A stretch of 64,000 bases of DNA from Cryptomeria japonica (Eukaryota > Streptophyta > Pinopsida > Cupressales > Cupressaceae), in assembly GCF_030272615.1 (NCBI RefSeq), contig NC_081411.1, forward strand, positions 40,723,140-40,787,139. The letters run 5' to 3'. A program made the translations under genes and the position numbers. Positions 11,600 to 22,340 of the stretch are shown here, piece by piece (the first letter of the stretch is position 1; every line of letters starts with the position of its first letter). Under the pieces are notes generated by a model. That model did no database searches, was not told the DNA's origin, and saw nothing but the letters and a program-made list of their open reading frames with translations.

Positions 11600-12863
11600 T
11601 CTTGGGTCTCAAATCAACAGATTGGATAGGTTCTAAGGAAATTCCAACTCCTATGATCAAACCCTCCAATTGACTTGGCCAACTTATAGAGTGAACCTAT
11701 TTGGTTACTAACTCTCTCACTTTAGGCTCTGCAGGACCTAGGCGAGTATACCTACTCACTAGTTGTTCCTTCAACTAATGCTTTTTATAGCAGATTTAGT
11801 GTCTTAATCTGATGTCTCCTAGTCTCAGAATGGCATAAGTTTCTTAAACAAACTGACTTCAGATGTGTGTATTGATCTATGTATCTTAAAAGAGTATATA
11901 TGTTACACTTTGGATAAATTACCTACTATACCTACTCTACTAATCCTAATGCTTAAAAGTAAAGGGTAACTGGTATGGTTAAAGGGTTTGTTTACAAATG
12001 ATCAGTGCCTTTCCTTTTATTTGGGCTACAGAGTCTTATATTTCTTCAGGACTTATTGTGTAAACTTATGAGACAATTTTTAAACCCACCACCTCTCGAT
12101 GAGTCTGTCAGTTACTGTTTCTTATGAGCTCTACTTCAATATCTATATTGTAAACTGCTTGAATGGATTTAACCCTAACTTTTAAGAGACCATCCAAGGA
12201 AGAAATATAGGGAACAATTACAATTCACGAGTAAATCTTTCTGATCCAAATCTACAATATGAAACACAAAATTTTACTGGAAGAACATGAATAACCTTAT
12301 CCACTTTTAGATAATATCATAAGCAACTACCTTCTAAAAATATGTTAACTCTCAACACATATGAGAAAGAAAATGCAACTAGTTATTTTTGATAAAAAGT
12401 TTTAAAGTACAAAATTGCCTCCACCTCTTATCTCTCTATTCTCTCTTTTTTTTTTTTCTCTTTACATTTTACATCACACATATATATGTGTTTGAATGGT
12501 TTTCATACCCCTTTGGGTGAAAAGACACCCCCCTTTTAAATAAAAATAATTCCAAATCCCGAAATTGCCTTAGTTTTTGTAATTAATTGTCACTTTACAA
12601 GTTGTTTAGGCATATTAGAGGTATTTTAAGGCTATTTTATGGGTATATAATGGATAAATGGTCTTTAAATGATGTAAATACCCCCTTTGATGCTTCACAC
12701 TCCATTTTTTATGCTCATTATTGTGTTTATGTTATGGTTTCATATTGTGCAACAAATATAAAATATATTACTTGTACCTATTCAATATATATATATATAA
12801 TTTTTCTTGCTCCTTGTCTTGGAATTTGGAATTCTAAAAATTGCAAATTTTAGGGTTCCAACA
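11600..12863. mobile_element. Solo LTR, 1264 bp, TSD CATCC
   Basis: The insert breaks the integrase end. CATCC at 11595-11599 recurs at 12864-12868. The ends read TCTTGG...CCAACA, near-perfect inverted repeats except for one change from the expected TGTTGG start. Copy B runs through this point without the insert. Contents are AT-rich with a T9-10 tract near 12448 and a short (TA)n near 12788. The 88-codon frame at 12587-12853 lies inside the LTR and is not a gene. The TGTTGG/CCAACA ends suggest Ty1/Copia origin, but no internal sequence remains to prove it. Confidence 0.8.
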
Positions 12864-12868
12864 CATCC

Positions 12869-14213
12869 ATCTGAAGAAATACTATACTTAAGTGGCCTAG
12901 TGCACGGAAAAAGCCAAAAACAATCAAAAAAATCAAAAAATCCAGAAAAAGCAAAAACAAAGTACAATAAAAACAAATGGTGAAAACCTTGTAGACAGGC
13001 GCTCTTGTGAAAGAACGGCTCCTCTATCTATCTCCATGTCATTTTATCCGTACAAACGTTATAGACCATCGCCCGACACTTAACATATATCCATTCAGGA
13101 CATACTTAGCGTAGTCACTATCCTGGGTTATCCATATATATCTATCCTCTTACCGCATTCCACCATGGCTTGGAAATCACTGTACATGATCATATCAAGA
13201 GGCAAACTCAGCTAGGGGCATTAACTTGTTCAAAAACTTGCAAATATTCAAGACATCAAAACTATTGCAAAAACTCAGAAGCATGACATCCAAACAAACA
13301 AAACTACGCTTCATCACAAAAACAAAACAAAAACAATTCACAAAAATACCAAGGATGGATGATTTTCTGAAGTACTAAATGTTGCATTCTGGCATAAAAA
13401 TCTTGACTATTTTGCATTGTTTTTCACTTTTTAAAATTATTGGAATCTTTTCCTTTTCTCACTAAAATGCTTCAAAACTAGAGATCATGAGGAACTTCCA
13501 ATATTTTCTTAGTCTTCTGTCTAGGAGGCGATCACTTGTACTGTATGAATCCTTGCCTCGAGACGTGATACATCAAATATCACTGAAGGCCTGATTCCAC
13601 TTCACGCATACAAATGATTTAATCTTGTCTATTTACGCAATATGCACTCAGGTCGTCCTGGTTCAATTATACCTTGACTCTTGTGCTATCTTGCAACATC
13701 AAATATCATGTAAATTTTTCTCAGGTCATCATGGTTCAATTATACCATTATGCTTGTATAAATTTTCAACATATCCTAAACAAATCAATGCTCAATGATG
13801 AAACCTACAAAGAAAGCAAACAACATATGGTTGTATCGGGATGGCAAATACAAAATGAAGATGCTCCAAAAATATTAGTTGCATATCATTTTGCAATTAG
13901 TTGCATATCATTTTACACTTAAATGCACATCATTATCATACATCTCGTTTTCAAGATACATCTCACAGCATATAAAAAAAAAAAAAAATCTAAAGCATAC
14001 ATCCTGCATCATACATTATACATTTAAGCATTGCATCATCATGAAGTAACGAAATAACCCACATAACATGCATCCATATAAACACATCACATGATCAAAG
14101 AAAATGGTGCCGTATATATATATATCAAAATGATCCAAATGTACACAATATATCAAACACTGTGTCTAGTACAAAGAATACAATGCTCAAAAATACAACA
14201 GAGACCATGTCTC
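12869..14213. other. Spacer between integrase and antisense PMD gene, copy A
   Basis: Resumes the integrase end and then matches copy B 60120-61400 in order. No frame is supported. It contains two adjacent copies of TTAGTTGCATATCATTTT (about 13875-13918), an A-rich run near 13975 and a short (TA)n near 14114. It separates the convergent ends of pol and the antisense gene. Confidence 0.7.
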
Positions 14214-16280
14214 TCAAGTATGACTATCCTCTGACGGAGATGGCCTCGTTCCAGATGTCCCTGCTCCTGGATCTCCAGGAGGGTCCTATCTCGATGGCCC
14301 CGTAACACCTCAGCTCTCAGATCGCGACCCAGTATCTCGAGATCGACTAGATCTCGACTGTGCAAAGCTCTGTACTCGGCGATCCCTAGGTACTGCAGCC
14401 TCATAGTGTCGTCGATAGTACTCCGCCTCCTGAGCTCTCAATGCCAGCTCTCTCAGGGTGTCTCTCATCGGACCACCCGTCGCTGCTCTCTGCATACTCG
14501 TGACCGGCTCCTCCACTCGCCCTCTCCGCTCTATCTCGGTATCTCGCTCAGTGGTCAACTACGCAATCTGCCACTGATATGTCAACACCTGTGCCTGCAG
14601 CTACTGTATAGTCACCTGTAGGGTCCGAATCTGAGCATCCTCAATGTGACCCGAGACCCGAACCCGTAGAGGTACCTGTGCAGGGGAACCCCTCCCACTC
14701 GACCTATCCTCAGTGCTGGAGGTGGGAGTACATCTGTCCTCCTCCTCTGTGTTGGTCGCCTAGCCTCCTCCATACCACCCACTGCAGCTAACACCTCCCC
14801 CACTCTCCCCTCTCCCTCGGCTCCAATCGCCAATCCACCTCTCCCCTTGTCTATCACCGCCTGTCTCACTGCTCTATCCACACCTCTATCCCCTCTCCTC
14901 CCTCTATCTCCCCATCTCCCTCTGGCTCCTCTCCCTCGTCCTCCTCCTCCATCATCTCCATCATCTCCCTCATCTCCCTCCTCCTCATCATCATCAAAGG
15001 CTAGCCTCATCTCCTTAGGATCAGATATCCTAGCCACCGCCCGCGCAGCAAACAATCTAGCAAACTCATCAGTCATGCCTACATCCTGAATCTCTGAGGC
15101 ATAATCTCATATCTGCCCTACTAACCCCACAAACTCCTCCACCGCCACTCCACTATCAATGGTCGGCCCCCAATCAGCCACATCCTGCCTCCGCCGTGCA
15201 TAAAGGCAAGCTCCCTGTGGTATACCCTGCTGGTGCCCAAACTGCCTCAAAACTCAAGTCACCACAAACCTCTTTATAACAAAAGGGGTCCTCCCGATCA
15301 GGTATCTGGTCATAAATACAAAGGGCATCTCCAGCCCGTCCTCAGCCCACACCTCACATCCTGTGTATGGTCGCCATGTGACCGTATCAATATCATCTAA
15401 CACTCTCCTCCAATGCTCTAGTTTACCCAGCTTGCACTAGACAACTAGACCCCTGTATCCATAGGCATATGTTGCTCCTACGGGCCTGTCCCTGTCTGCT
15501 AGTGGTCTCGCCGCTGGAATGTGCTCCCAGCACCATACCTATAATAATGTCACGCCAGTTGACAAATTGTCGTAACCGAGGTATACCACCTCATGCAGGC
15601 CCCTGTATAGATGGGCCAGCATAGCTGATCCCCATGAAAATCTCTGGCCCTATGTGACCATCTCCTCCAACACCAGCCCCCATCCCATAGAAAATCCCTT
15701 TGACCTGCGATCAGGACAAAGGAATCCACCAATGAACCCTGCTAATATGGATGGCAGTGGTGTGTAATCTAGATCTAGAAACTCTTGCCATGGGATCTCA
15801 TAGCCGCAGACTGTATCATCATGGATTATGCGGTGCAGTGCCTCTGTCCCACCCTCCTCCGACTGCTCATATGGTAGTAGTGCCCTACTACAGGAATGCA
15901 CAGGATCCTGTAACAGTCCTCTGGTGTGACTGTCATCTCTCCAGTAGCAAAATGAAAGGTGTTTGTGTCGCTATGCCACCTCTCTGCAAGTGCTGTCAGT
16001 AGCCCCCGGTTCACAGTGAACCGAGGCATATCCAAGAGGGAAGTCAACCCACATCTCTTGATGATATCGAGGGCGGCCTGCGATAACCGCGGTATCAATG
16101 TCCACGGTCTCGAAAATCTCTCTCGCGACTGGACCACACCCAATCACTCCTGTTAAACAAAAAAAAAAATCCAATATCAGTTTCCACATCAAAACAAAGA
16201 TATCAAAATCAAACTCACATCAACAACATGAAACACATTTGCTCATCTACATCAAGTTCAAAATCCTATCATTTCATATC

Positions 16281-16448
16281 AACTTGTAAAACAACTCAAG
16301 TTCTCAAAAACCATATCAAAGCTTGTAAAACAACTCAAGTCTCCAAAATCACATAATCTTGTAAAACAACTCAAGTTTCCCACCCATATCAGCTTGTAAA
16401 ACAACTCAAGTTTCCAACCCATATCAGCTTGTAATACAAATCAGGCTT
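16281..16448. repeat. Tandem array of about 40-bp units with AACTTG/CAAGTT arms
   Basis: Five degenerate units, each with the core CTTGTAAAACAACTCAAG. AACTTG and CAAGTT can pair around a 10-base loop. Copy B has the equivalent array at about 63400-63560. Confidence 0.8.
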
Positions 16449-16644
16449 CACCCATTGAACTTGCAACAGAACACGCAAATAACTCATATTTTGATCAACA
16501 CAACACATTGATATCTATACATAACTTGAAATATCGCAAATCAAAACAAGTTATATCGACACTCATATTGGACAAATCCATAAAATCATGACAGCACGAC
16601 ACAAAAAAATTTACAAATCACCTCATCTTGCAAAATTTTTCTAG

Positions 16645-17110
16645 ATACGCTAAAACAGACTCCCAATGCGCTAAAAACCCCCCCACATGCTAGGCTATTT
16701 TTCCTATGTGCTATTCTATTTACCCTATGCGCTAGATTGACTCTACGCGCTAATCTTTTCCCCCCATGCGCCACCTAACCTACTCTATGCACTAAAATTT
16801 GTAGACGCGCTAATCTACACCTCCCAGGCGCTACCCGTTTGACCCTATGCGCTAGGTTAACCCTACACGCTAAACCCCCTTACCCATGCGAACCCCTATG
16901 ACCCCTATGCGCTAGGTCTACCCTACGCGCTAACCCATTTACCCTACGCGCTACCCGACTATCGCCATGTGCTATTTTATGTCTATGCGCTAACCTATTT
17001 TTTCTATGCGCTACCCTATTCGTTTCGGACGTGACCTTATAAATTTGACTTGATGCGCTACTTCAAACTTCATATGCACTAATCTATGCCCTAGACGCGC
17101 TAAACCGCTA
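16645..17110. repeat. GCGCTA short-motif array, about 22 sites
   Basis: Sites of the form (A/T)(T/C)GCGCTA recur about every 20-22 bp between unlike T/C-rich spacers. I count 13 exact GCGCTA and about nine one-change variants. Many variants are GTGCTA or GCACTA, as expected from C-to-T decay of methylated CpG. The copy B counterpart starts at 63830. The reverse complement (TAGCGC) is arrayed in the 5' leader of copy B. Confidence 0.85.
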
Positions 17111-17337
17111 AAACCAAACTTTGAAAATCAAAAAATGACTAAAAATGATCAAATCAAAAATCAAAAGAGGGTCAAAAATATTGACTTACTAGTGGTCCAT
17201 ACGCTGCAAGTCTCTGGTACCTCCGAACGCGCTCGAAATGATGTCTATGATACGGAATAAGCATTTTCTCTGCAGACCAAATTCTCTTTCTCCAAAGTTA
17301 ACAAGGCACAAATGAATCAAATTAAAGCCCTTTTCCC

Positions 17338-17345
17338 CTTTTATA
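17338..17345 (-). promoter_or_regulatory. TATA box of antisense PMD gene
   Basis: The minus strand reads CCTATAAAAGGGG, 74 bp upstream of the exon 1 ATG (17264). That spacing leaves room for a start site about 30 bp downstream and a short 5' UTR of about 40 bp. The equivalent position of copy B lies outside the window. Confidence 0.6.
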
Positions 17346-17696
17346 GGAGGAAAATGAAATTAGGGTTAGCCGAATGGACCTGTAATATGGTCGTGGTCTC
17401 CCCTATACCATAACATTTGTAACTTATCGGGAGATGAATCAATTTACCTACGTTTCACATAAACAAAATCATACACATCATATGCAACTCATCAAATTAA
17501 ATCAAAAAATTTCAAAATATTGATTCATCTCCCGAGGGGGCATCACCATCAAATATCGAATCTGGGGCATCACACATCAAATCAAATCCGGGGCACAACT
17601 TACAAATCACAAGAGCGACACAAAAAATTGCATTTGATCATAAATCAAAAAAACACATCATTTTCTTTGAAATAACATGTGCACACACGTCACTTC
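17346..17696. other. Region between antisense promoter and polypurine tract
   Basis: About 350 bp with no reading frame. Two imperfect phrases recur: CGGGAGATGAATCAAT and ATTGATTCATCTCCCG face each other (about 17427 and 17519), so they form an inverted repeat with a loop of about 75 bp. Confidence 0.5.
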
Positions 17697-17710
17697 AAAG
17701 AGGGGCAAAA
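17697..17710 (+). other. Polypurine tract of copy A
   Basis: AAAGAGGGGCAAAA sits directly before the TG of the 3' LTR. Confidence 0.85.
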
Positions 17711-18160
17711 TGTAGACGTATAAAAATGACCATATTCCTAAAATGAATATTTTATGTTCATTTCTCTATTTAATTAAATCCAATTTAATTAAATTACCCG
17801 CATTCCTCTATTTTATTAAGTAAATTACTCAATTTATTTAAATAAAATTCACTACACCCATTTAATGAATAAATCATTTTATTCAATTAAATCCCCCCTA
17901 TCCACTTTTAATTAAATTCAAATTTAATTAAATAGTTATCCTAAATTGAATAAATCTAATTTATTTAATTTCCCCAAATTGCAACCAAATTGAATTAAAT
18001 TACTTTATTTCAATTAAATCCTATTATCCCTCCATCCACTTGCAAAATCCCAAACCCCTTTCTAATCCCTTCTAGAATCTTCTAATCGCTTCTAATTAGC
18101 CTAACCCGTCATTCTAAACTTTTTCACATCCCTAAGCAAAAGGGAGGTCACTTCTCAAAA

Positions 18161-18264
18161 CCTCAAAGTCTTTGATAACCATTAAAGGCTTTCAACCTTC
18201 AACCACTTAATTCCTCAAAGTCTTTGATAACCATTAAAGGCTTTCAACCTTCAACCACTTAATC
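18161..18264 (+). repeat. 52-bp tandem duplication in LTR of copy A
   Basis: Units start CCTCAAAGTCTTTGATAACC at 18161 and 18213 and are almost identical. Copy B has one diverged unit near 43548. Confidence 0.9.
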
Positions 18265-18654
18265 CCCCAAAGTCTCCAATAACCATTAATGGTTAACTCA
18301 AACCCTTTTACATGGTTAAAGAATTTGTTTTAACTCAACCTTCACCCAACCCAAGGGTCTCATCAAGCCTTTAATGCTTTGACCATGATTATCTCTTAAT
18401 CATTTGCACAAAGGTTTATCCTTGGATTAACTCTTAATCCATTGGGTAAACCTAACTTAAGCTTAACCCTTATCTCTAGATAACCCTAAGGTCTTCTCAG
18501 GAATTTAATGCCTCCAACCCCTTCTCTCAACCCAACCCTATGTTGACACTTGTCACCATTTCATTTGTGTCAATTGCAAACATGGATCCCCAACTTTCAA
18601 ACTCAACCCTTGATTGAATCTTTCAATCCTAGCCATCCATTACCCTATTTTTGC

Positions 18655-18662
18655 TATAAATA
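18655..18662 (+). promoter_or_regulatory. LTR TATA box, copy A
   Basis: TATAAATA in the context TTGCTATAAATAGAGCTC, shared by all four LTR-type segments in the window (18655, 43980, 45876, 47792). Confidence 0.75.
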
Positions 18663-19193
18663 GAGCTCTCATTCCTCCATTTTGATCATCCTTCAAATTT
18701 GTAGTATCACACTTATGCTCAAATACACTCAAGCTCCCATATATCATTTTATGCTCATCATTTAGCCTCTCTTTAGAATAGAAATTAGTCTAAATATGCA
18801 TATTTAGAATATTTTCTTTATCATTTAGCTCAATCATAGACTAAATATATCATGTTAGGATAGTATTCATACTAACCTTGTCATCTTATCATCTAGTTTA
18901 TTGCATTTCTAGAATCATGCATAGCTTAGAATACATTTCATTCTAAAAATCTATCAAAGCATCCCTCGTTCTTGCATTTGCCATCCCTAAACCATTTTGC
19001 TCAGTGATCTGAGAGCAAAAACATTGGTTTGAGGGACATTGTGAGATAGAGAACCATGGGACCCACCTTGGGAAGCTGAGTAATACTTTGTTACTCCATA
19101 GCTTGCACCAAGAAGTCCTGTGTGTGTGTGTGGACTAGTATTTAGCAATATTTTCACATATTGAGATTTATCAAACCACTTTTCCCGCATACA

Positions 19194-20777
19194 GTGGGCA
19201 TATGGAAGAGAAGTGAATCTCAAATTTTGAGATTTGGATGGAGGAAAGGTTACATATTTGGGGGCATAAGAACCCAAAATAAATGAAGGAGGTGATGGAG
19301 GAATAGACTCGGAAGGTTTGGATGGAGGAACAACAATTTTGGATGCCAATTTTGATTTTTCTTTAGACTTTTGTGCTTCAAGCAGCCCCTTAGGGATCCA
19401 CATGGTTTTTTATTTTTCATGCTTTTGTAGTTCCTTAGAGTGTATTGCTTGTACAAGTGCCTTAGGAACCCATATAAATTTTGACTTTTCTTCTTTCTTT
19501 GTGAGCCTTTGTGGCATTTTGTATTTTTCTTCTTGTTTTTGGATCATATTTTTCTTTGTTTTGACATGTCTATTAGATGGGACATATTGATCCTTGAATA
19601 CATGTGGACTGCTTGATTTATGACTTTTATGCTTGGAGGGAGATGCGTGGATAGATAGGAATGATATGGAGTTCTTTTAAATGGATGGAAGGTACTCGAA
19701 GATGTGTGCCTTTGTTGATCCCGCATAAGGGACGAAGGGATATAGGGACCTAGAATGGATGGAAGGGGCGAAGGAGAAGGCATGTATTTGGATTTAACTG
19801 GAGAAATGTAGGATTTATGAGAGATACCAACATCTTGAGAAATGTCCTTTAGGCCATGACCTTTAAAATTTTATTTAATATGGAGGGGTTCTTTCTTGTG
19901 GAGATTTACCCCTTTACCTTTATAAATATTTTGAGTTATAGGATACACTTTGCTTTGGAAAGAAGGTGTGAGTCCATTATGAGGTGGAAGTGGAATGTAG
20001 GGAATGATAGGATCATGAAGTGAATCAGACTAGACCAAAGTGGAGGAACCCATTGTGCATGTGGGGGGTTCATTAACATCTTGCAACAACATATTATCTC
20101 TATAATCATGAGAGGGACTAGGATCATGAGTGGGATCAAGATCAATGACGGGCTCTTCAATTGAAGGAATAATGAGATCATCAAAAGAAATGAGATCTTG
20201 GAGTGTATATGGAGGACTAGGACATGGATATGGAGGGATAATTTGATCCTAACATGGAAGAGGACCATTGGATAGAGTAGGAAGGGTGTTTGACTCTTCA
20301 TTTTGAATAGGATCGTTTGAAAAGGTGGAAGAGACATCATGATCTTGCTTAAGAAGTGGATTACGAATGGGATTTGTAAAGATGTTTTGCTCTTGAGATG
20401 GAAGGAGTTCATCTTGGAAGAAATGGAAAGGTATAAAGGGATCATCATGGGATTCTAAGGAGGTAGGATCTTTTTCAACCATTGGATAGGATTGGAGATT
20501 TTTTGTGTCTTGATCTTTTTTTATGATAGGACTTGTTTTTTTTATTTTTCAGATTATCCTCTTGACATGGAACCACTTCTAAGGAAGGGATAGGATTTTT
20601 CATAGGCATAGGGGACTCTTGGAAGATCTACATATTTTGGCATGATGGGGAAGCATTTTGAGTGGGACTCTCTGGTGTGGGTAAGTTTGGAATTGGAGTG
20701 CATGATGGCATAGGATCTGGGATTTTTAAATCTTTAGAGGAACTTGTATCAATATTGGCATTAACTTGGATTTCCAT
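19194..20777 (-). pseudogene. Pro/Ser-rich degenerate reading frame, not recognised
   Basis: Read on the minus strand from MEIQVNANIDTSSSKD (start at 20777) down to the 3' LTR of copy A, which cuts it at 19194. The frame is held in pieces through several stops and shifts. Visible traits: long Pro/Ser/His stretches, acidic patches, and two similar phrases FIWVPKALVQA and TMWIPKGLLEAQ about 28 codons apart, each followed by a Lys-rich run. The consistent amino-acid bias across frameshifts suggests a once-coding gene, perhaps a retroelement ORF, but I cannot name a family. The true 3' end lies beyond copy A, outside the window. Confidence 0.4.
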
Positions 20778-21835
20778 AAGAGATAGCCCTTGAAGGTAAA
20801 CATGAGAAGTTTCATTGTTTGAAGGAGATGAAAAGAACAACAAACAATAGGTGTAAAATGATAGCAAGCACAACACGCTAACCCTATGAAAGTTGGCTGA
20901 GAAGGAAAACCTTTGCTCGCAACATAGGTACACACCCAATAGCTAATCAGAATACGATCGTTGAGTCTCACGCAATGGATTCTCAATGCCGTATTAGCTG
21001 ACTCCAAATGCTAATGAGGGCATGATATGGAAAATAATCTTGGGGGGGAAACCAACTATCCCCTTGCACAAAGTTTATCCTCCTTTCGGAGGTGAGTCGA
21101 GTAGCTTCTAACCTAAAGTTTGTAGTAAGGGTTCTATTCGGAAGAACCACCTGACTGTCACGCAAGCCTGATTTAGATACAAAACCCAGCATGATGTTGA
21201 AACCATGTAGTCACGCAAGCGAGATTTAGACTGCAAGGCCCTACAAGATGCTCAACATGAGACACTCCTCATAAATGAAGCAGTGCCACCGATTATTTCG
21301 TCTCCTGGGACTTTCACCCCAAAAGCATTTTATTATAGTGAGTTGGATTCCTGGCTTTGGTCGGACTTACTTGGTCGTTCCCTCTCACCGAGCCTTAGGG
21401 CTTCTCGAGAGGCCCTCTAAAGGTATCAACAGATCTCAAACTCTAATAGAAAAAACCTCAAGGTCTGGATTTTTTATTGTCCGAATGAACAAGAGCATAC
21501 TCTCCTACTCTATATTTTTCCCAAAAATACGTAAAACAAAGTTTTTTCCCTTATAGAATTGAAGTGTTCCTAAAAAGATTAAGAAGACAGAATGTTTGTT
21601 TGTATCTCTCGAGGCACCTGCAAAACAAAGATATCAATAGTTTGAGTTCATGGTCTTTGGCAAGCATATGTTTAATGATTGAATTCTTTGTCAAGCGAAC
21701 CTGCAAACATTAAAAGCCCAAAATTTGTTGCCAAAATAACATATAAAAAAATCATCAAAATAAAATTCTAGCATAAAAAATGTAAATTAAACTAATCTAA
21801 CAAGAATTTCCATTCTTTATGACTATCCTAGTTAT
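20778..21835. other. Unassigned sequence, possible old LTR/leader remnant
   Basis: No supported gene. Contains a direct phrase AGTCACGCAAGC/TGTCACGCAAGC near 21155 and 21210. It lies upstream of the minus-strand frame at 19194-20777 and could be its leader. Confidence 0.3.
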
Positions 21836-22222
21836 GACAGTTTTGATAGTACGGCACTCTGTCATTAATAACTTTCAAACCAAACCACATTAGGAAAATC
21901 ACTTCGGTGACAATGTAGAAAACTTCGTTTTAATTAACATACCAAAACTTCAGTTAAATCCAACGGTTCAATAAAACGTTATGCCCTCCGAACAGAGACC
22001 ATTTTTTATTGTCACAAAAGAATAAGTAAAATGATAGCACTGCACTCTGTTATTCCTAACTTTTAAACCAAAGAAAATTAGGAAAATCTCTTCAGTGACA
22101 ATGTAGAAAACTTGGTTTGAAACAACATATAAACAATTGGTTTAGATCCAATGATTTAATAAAAATTTATGCCCTCCAAACATAGATCATTTTTTACTGT
22201 CATAGAAGAACAAGCAAAAAGA
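21836..22222. repeat. Tandem duplication, period 188 bp
   Basis: CACTCTGTCATTAATAACTT at 21855 matches CACTCTGTTATTCCTAACTT at 22043, and similarity runs on through GACAATGTAGAAAACTT and ATGCCCTCC. The units are diverged, so the event is old. Confidence 0.8.
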
Positions 22223-22309
22223 AAGATTTTTATTTGCAAATTTAACACATGTTTGTTAGTTATAAAAAACAAACATTAAATTTGTTCAAGAAACATTAAA
22301 AATATTATA

Positions 22310-22340
22310 GTCATGGGTTCGAGCCTCATGGTGGGTGCCA
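22310..22340 (+). other. tRNA-Lys 3'-half relic with CCA
   Basis: GGGTTCGAGCC (B-box type) lies in a T-arm that still pairs (ATGGG/CTCAT), followed by an acceptor strand like that of plant tRNA-Lys and CCA. The 5' half (D-arm, anticodon) is absent, so it is not a working tRNA gene. Encoded CCA suggests origin from a processed tRNA copied into DNA, or a tRNA-derived SINE fragment. Confidence 0.5.

Larger units (their letters stand above)
16150..17189 (-). other. Predicted intron of antisense PMD gene
   Basis: Donor CTA|GTAAGTC at 17190/17189; acceptor after a T-rich tract, TTTGTTTAACAG|GAG at 16150/16149. Both sites are phase 0, so TAT GGA CCA CTA joins GAG CGA (TGA in this copy) TTG GGT without a shift. 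Copy B keeps the acceptor (TTGTTGTTTTGACAG|GAG at 63316/63315). The intron holds two repeat arrays (16281-16448 and 16645-17110). No transcript evidence is available, so this is a sequence prediction. Confidence 0.65.
14214..17264 (-). pseudogene. Plant mobile domain (PMD) protein gene, antisense in copy A
   Basis: Exon 1 is 17264-17190, 25 codons starting MLIPYHRHHFERVRR. A 1040-bp intron follows (17189-16150, GTAAGT...AACAG), then exon 2 from 16149 to the stop at 14214. Exon 2 starts the PMD region (PRFTVNRGLLTALAERW, FHFATGEMTVTPEDCYRIL, then WGSAMLAHLYR and VWCWEHIPAARP). An Asp/Glu run, an RG-rich stretch and an SR-rich tail ending in DSHT follow. PMD proteins are a plant family linked to transposons and to silencing (MAIN/MAIL1). 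Breaks: TGA at codon 2 of exon 2 (CGA in copy B), a frameshift near 15890 and several later stops. Copy B has the same gene at the same place, so it belongs to the element family. Intact length would be about 670 aa. Confidence 0.8.
1..19193 (+). mobile_element. Tat-lineage Ty3/Gypsy retrotransposon, copy A (5' part outside window)
   Basis: Order on the plus strand: end of gag-pro, RT, RNase H, second RNase H, integrase, noncoding spacer, antisense PMD gene, polypurine tract, 3' LTR. The second (archaeal-type) RNase H between the first one and integrase is the hallmark of the Tat/Ogre lineage. Two later insertions split it: a gag-only element at 287-8124 and a solo LTR at 11600-12863. Removing both restores collinearity with copy B (52659-64000). 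The 5' LTR lies left of the window, so the TSD cannot be confirmed; the five bases after the 3' LTR are GTGGG. Stops and a frameshift in pol show the copy is dead. Confidence 0.9.
17711..19193 (+). repeat. 3' LTR of copy A, 1483 bp
   Basis: Starts TGTAGACGTATAAAAATG and ends CCCGCATACA. Matches 43068-44515. TATAAATA at 18655-18662, followed by GAGCTCTCATTCC, is the probable promoter. A 52-bp direct duplication (18161-18212 and 18213-18264) is absent from the copy B LTR. The first part is rich in TTTAATTAAAT-type stretches. Confidence 0.92.

Noticed and set aside
12587-12853. 88-codon plus-strand frame
   Set aside because: Wholly inside the solo LTR.
14612-15076. Separate RGG-box RNA-binding protein
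   Set aside because: The RG-rich frame is the continuation of the antisense PMD gene in both copies, not a separate gene.
16645-17110. CRISPR-like array
   Set aside because: The repeats are 6-8 bp, degenerate, in a plant retroelement intron, with spacers that share composition; no cas genes.
18987-19403. 138-codon minus-strand protein
   Set aside because: A fusion across the end of the 3' LTR of copy A; only the part above 19193 belongs to the older frame.
22310-22340. Functional tRNA gene
   Set aside because: No D-arm or anticodon arm upstream.
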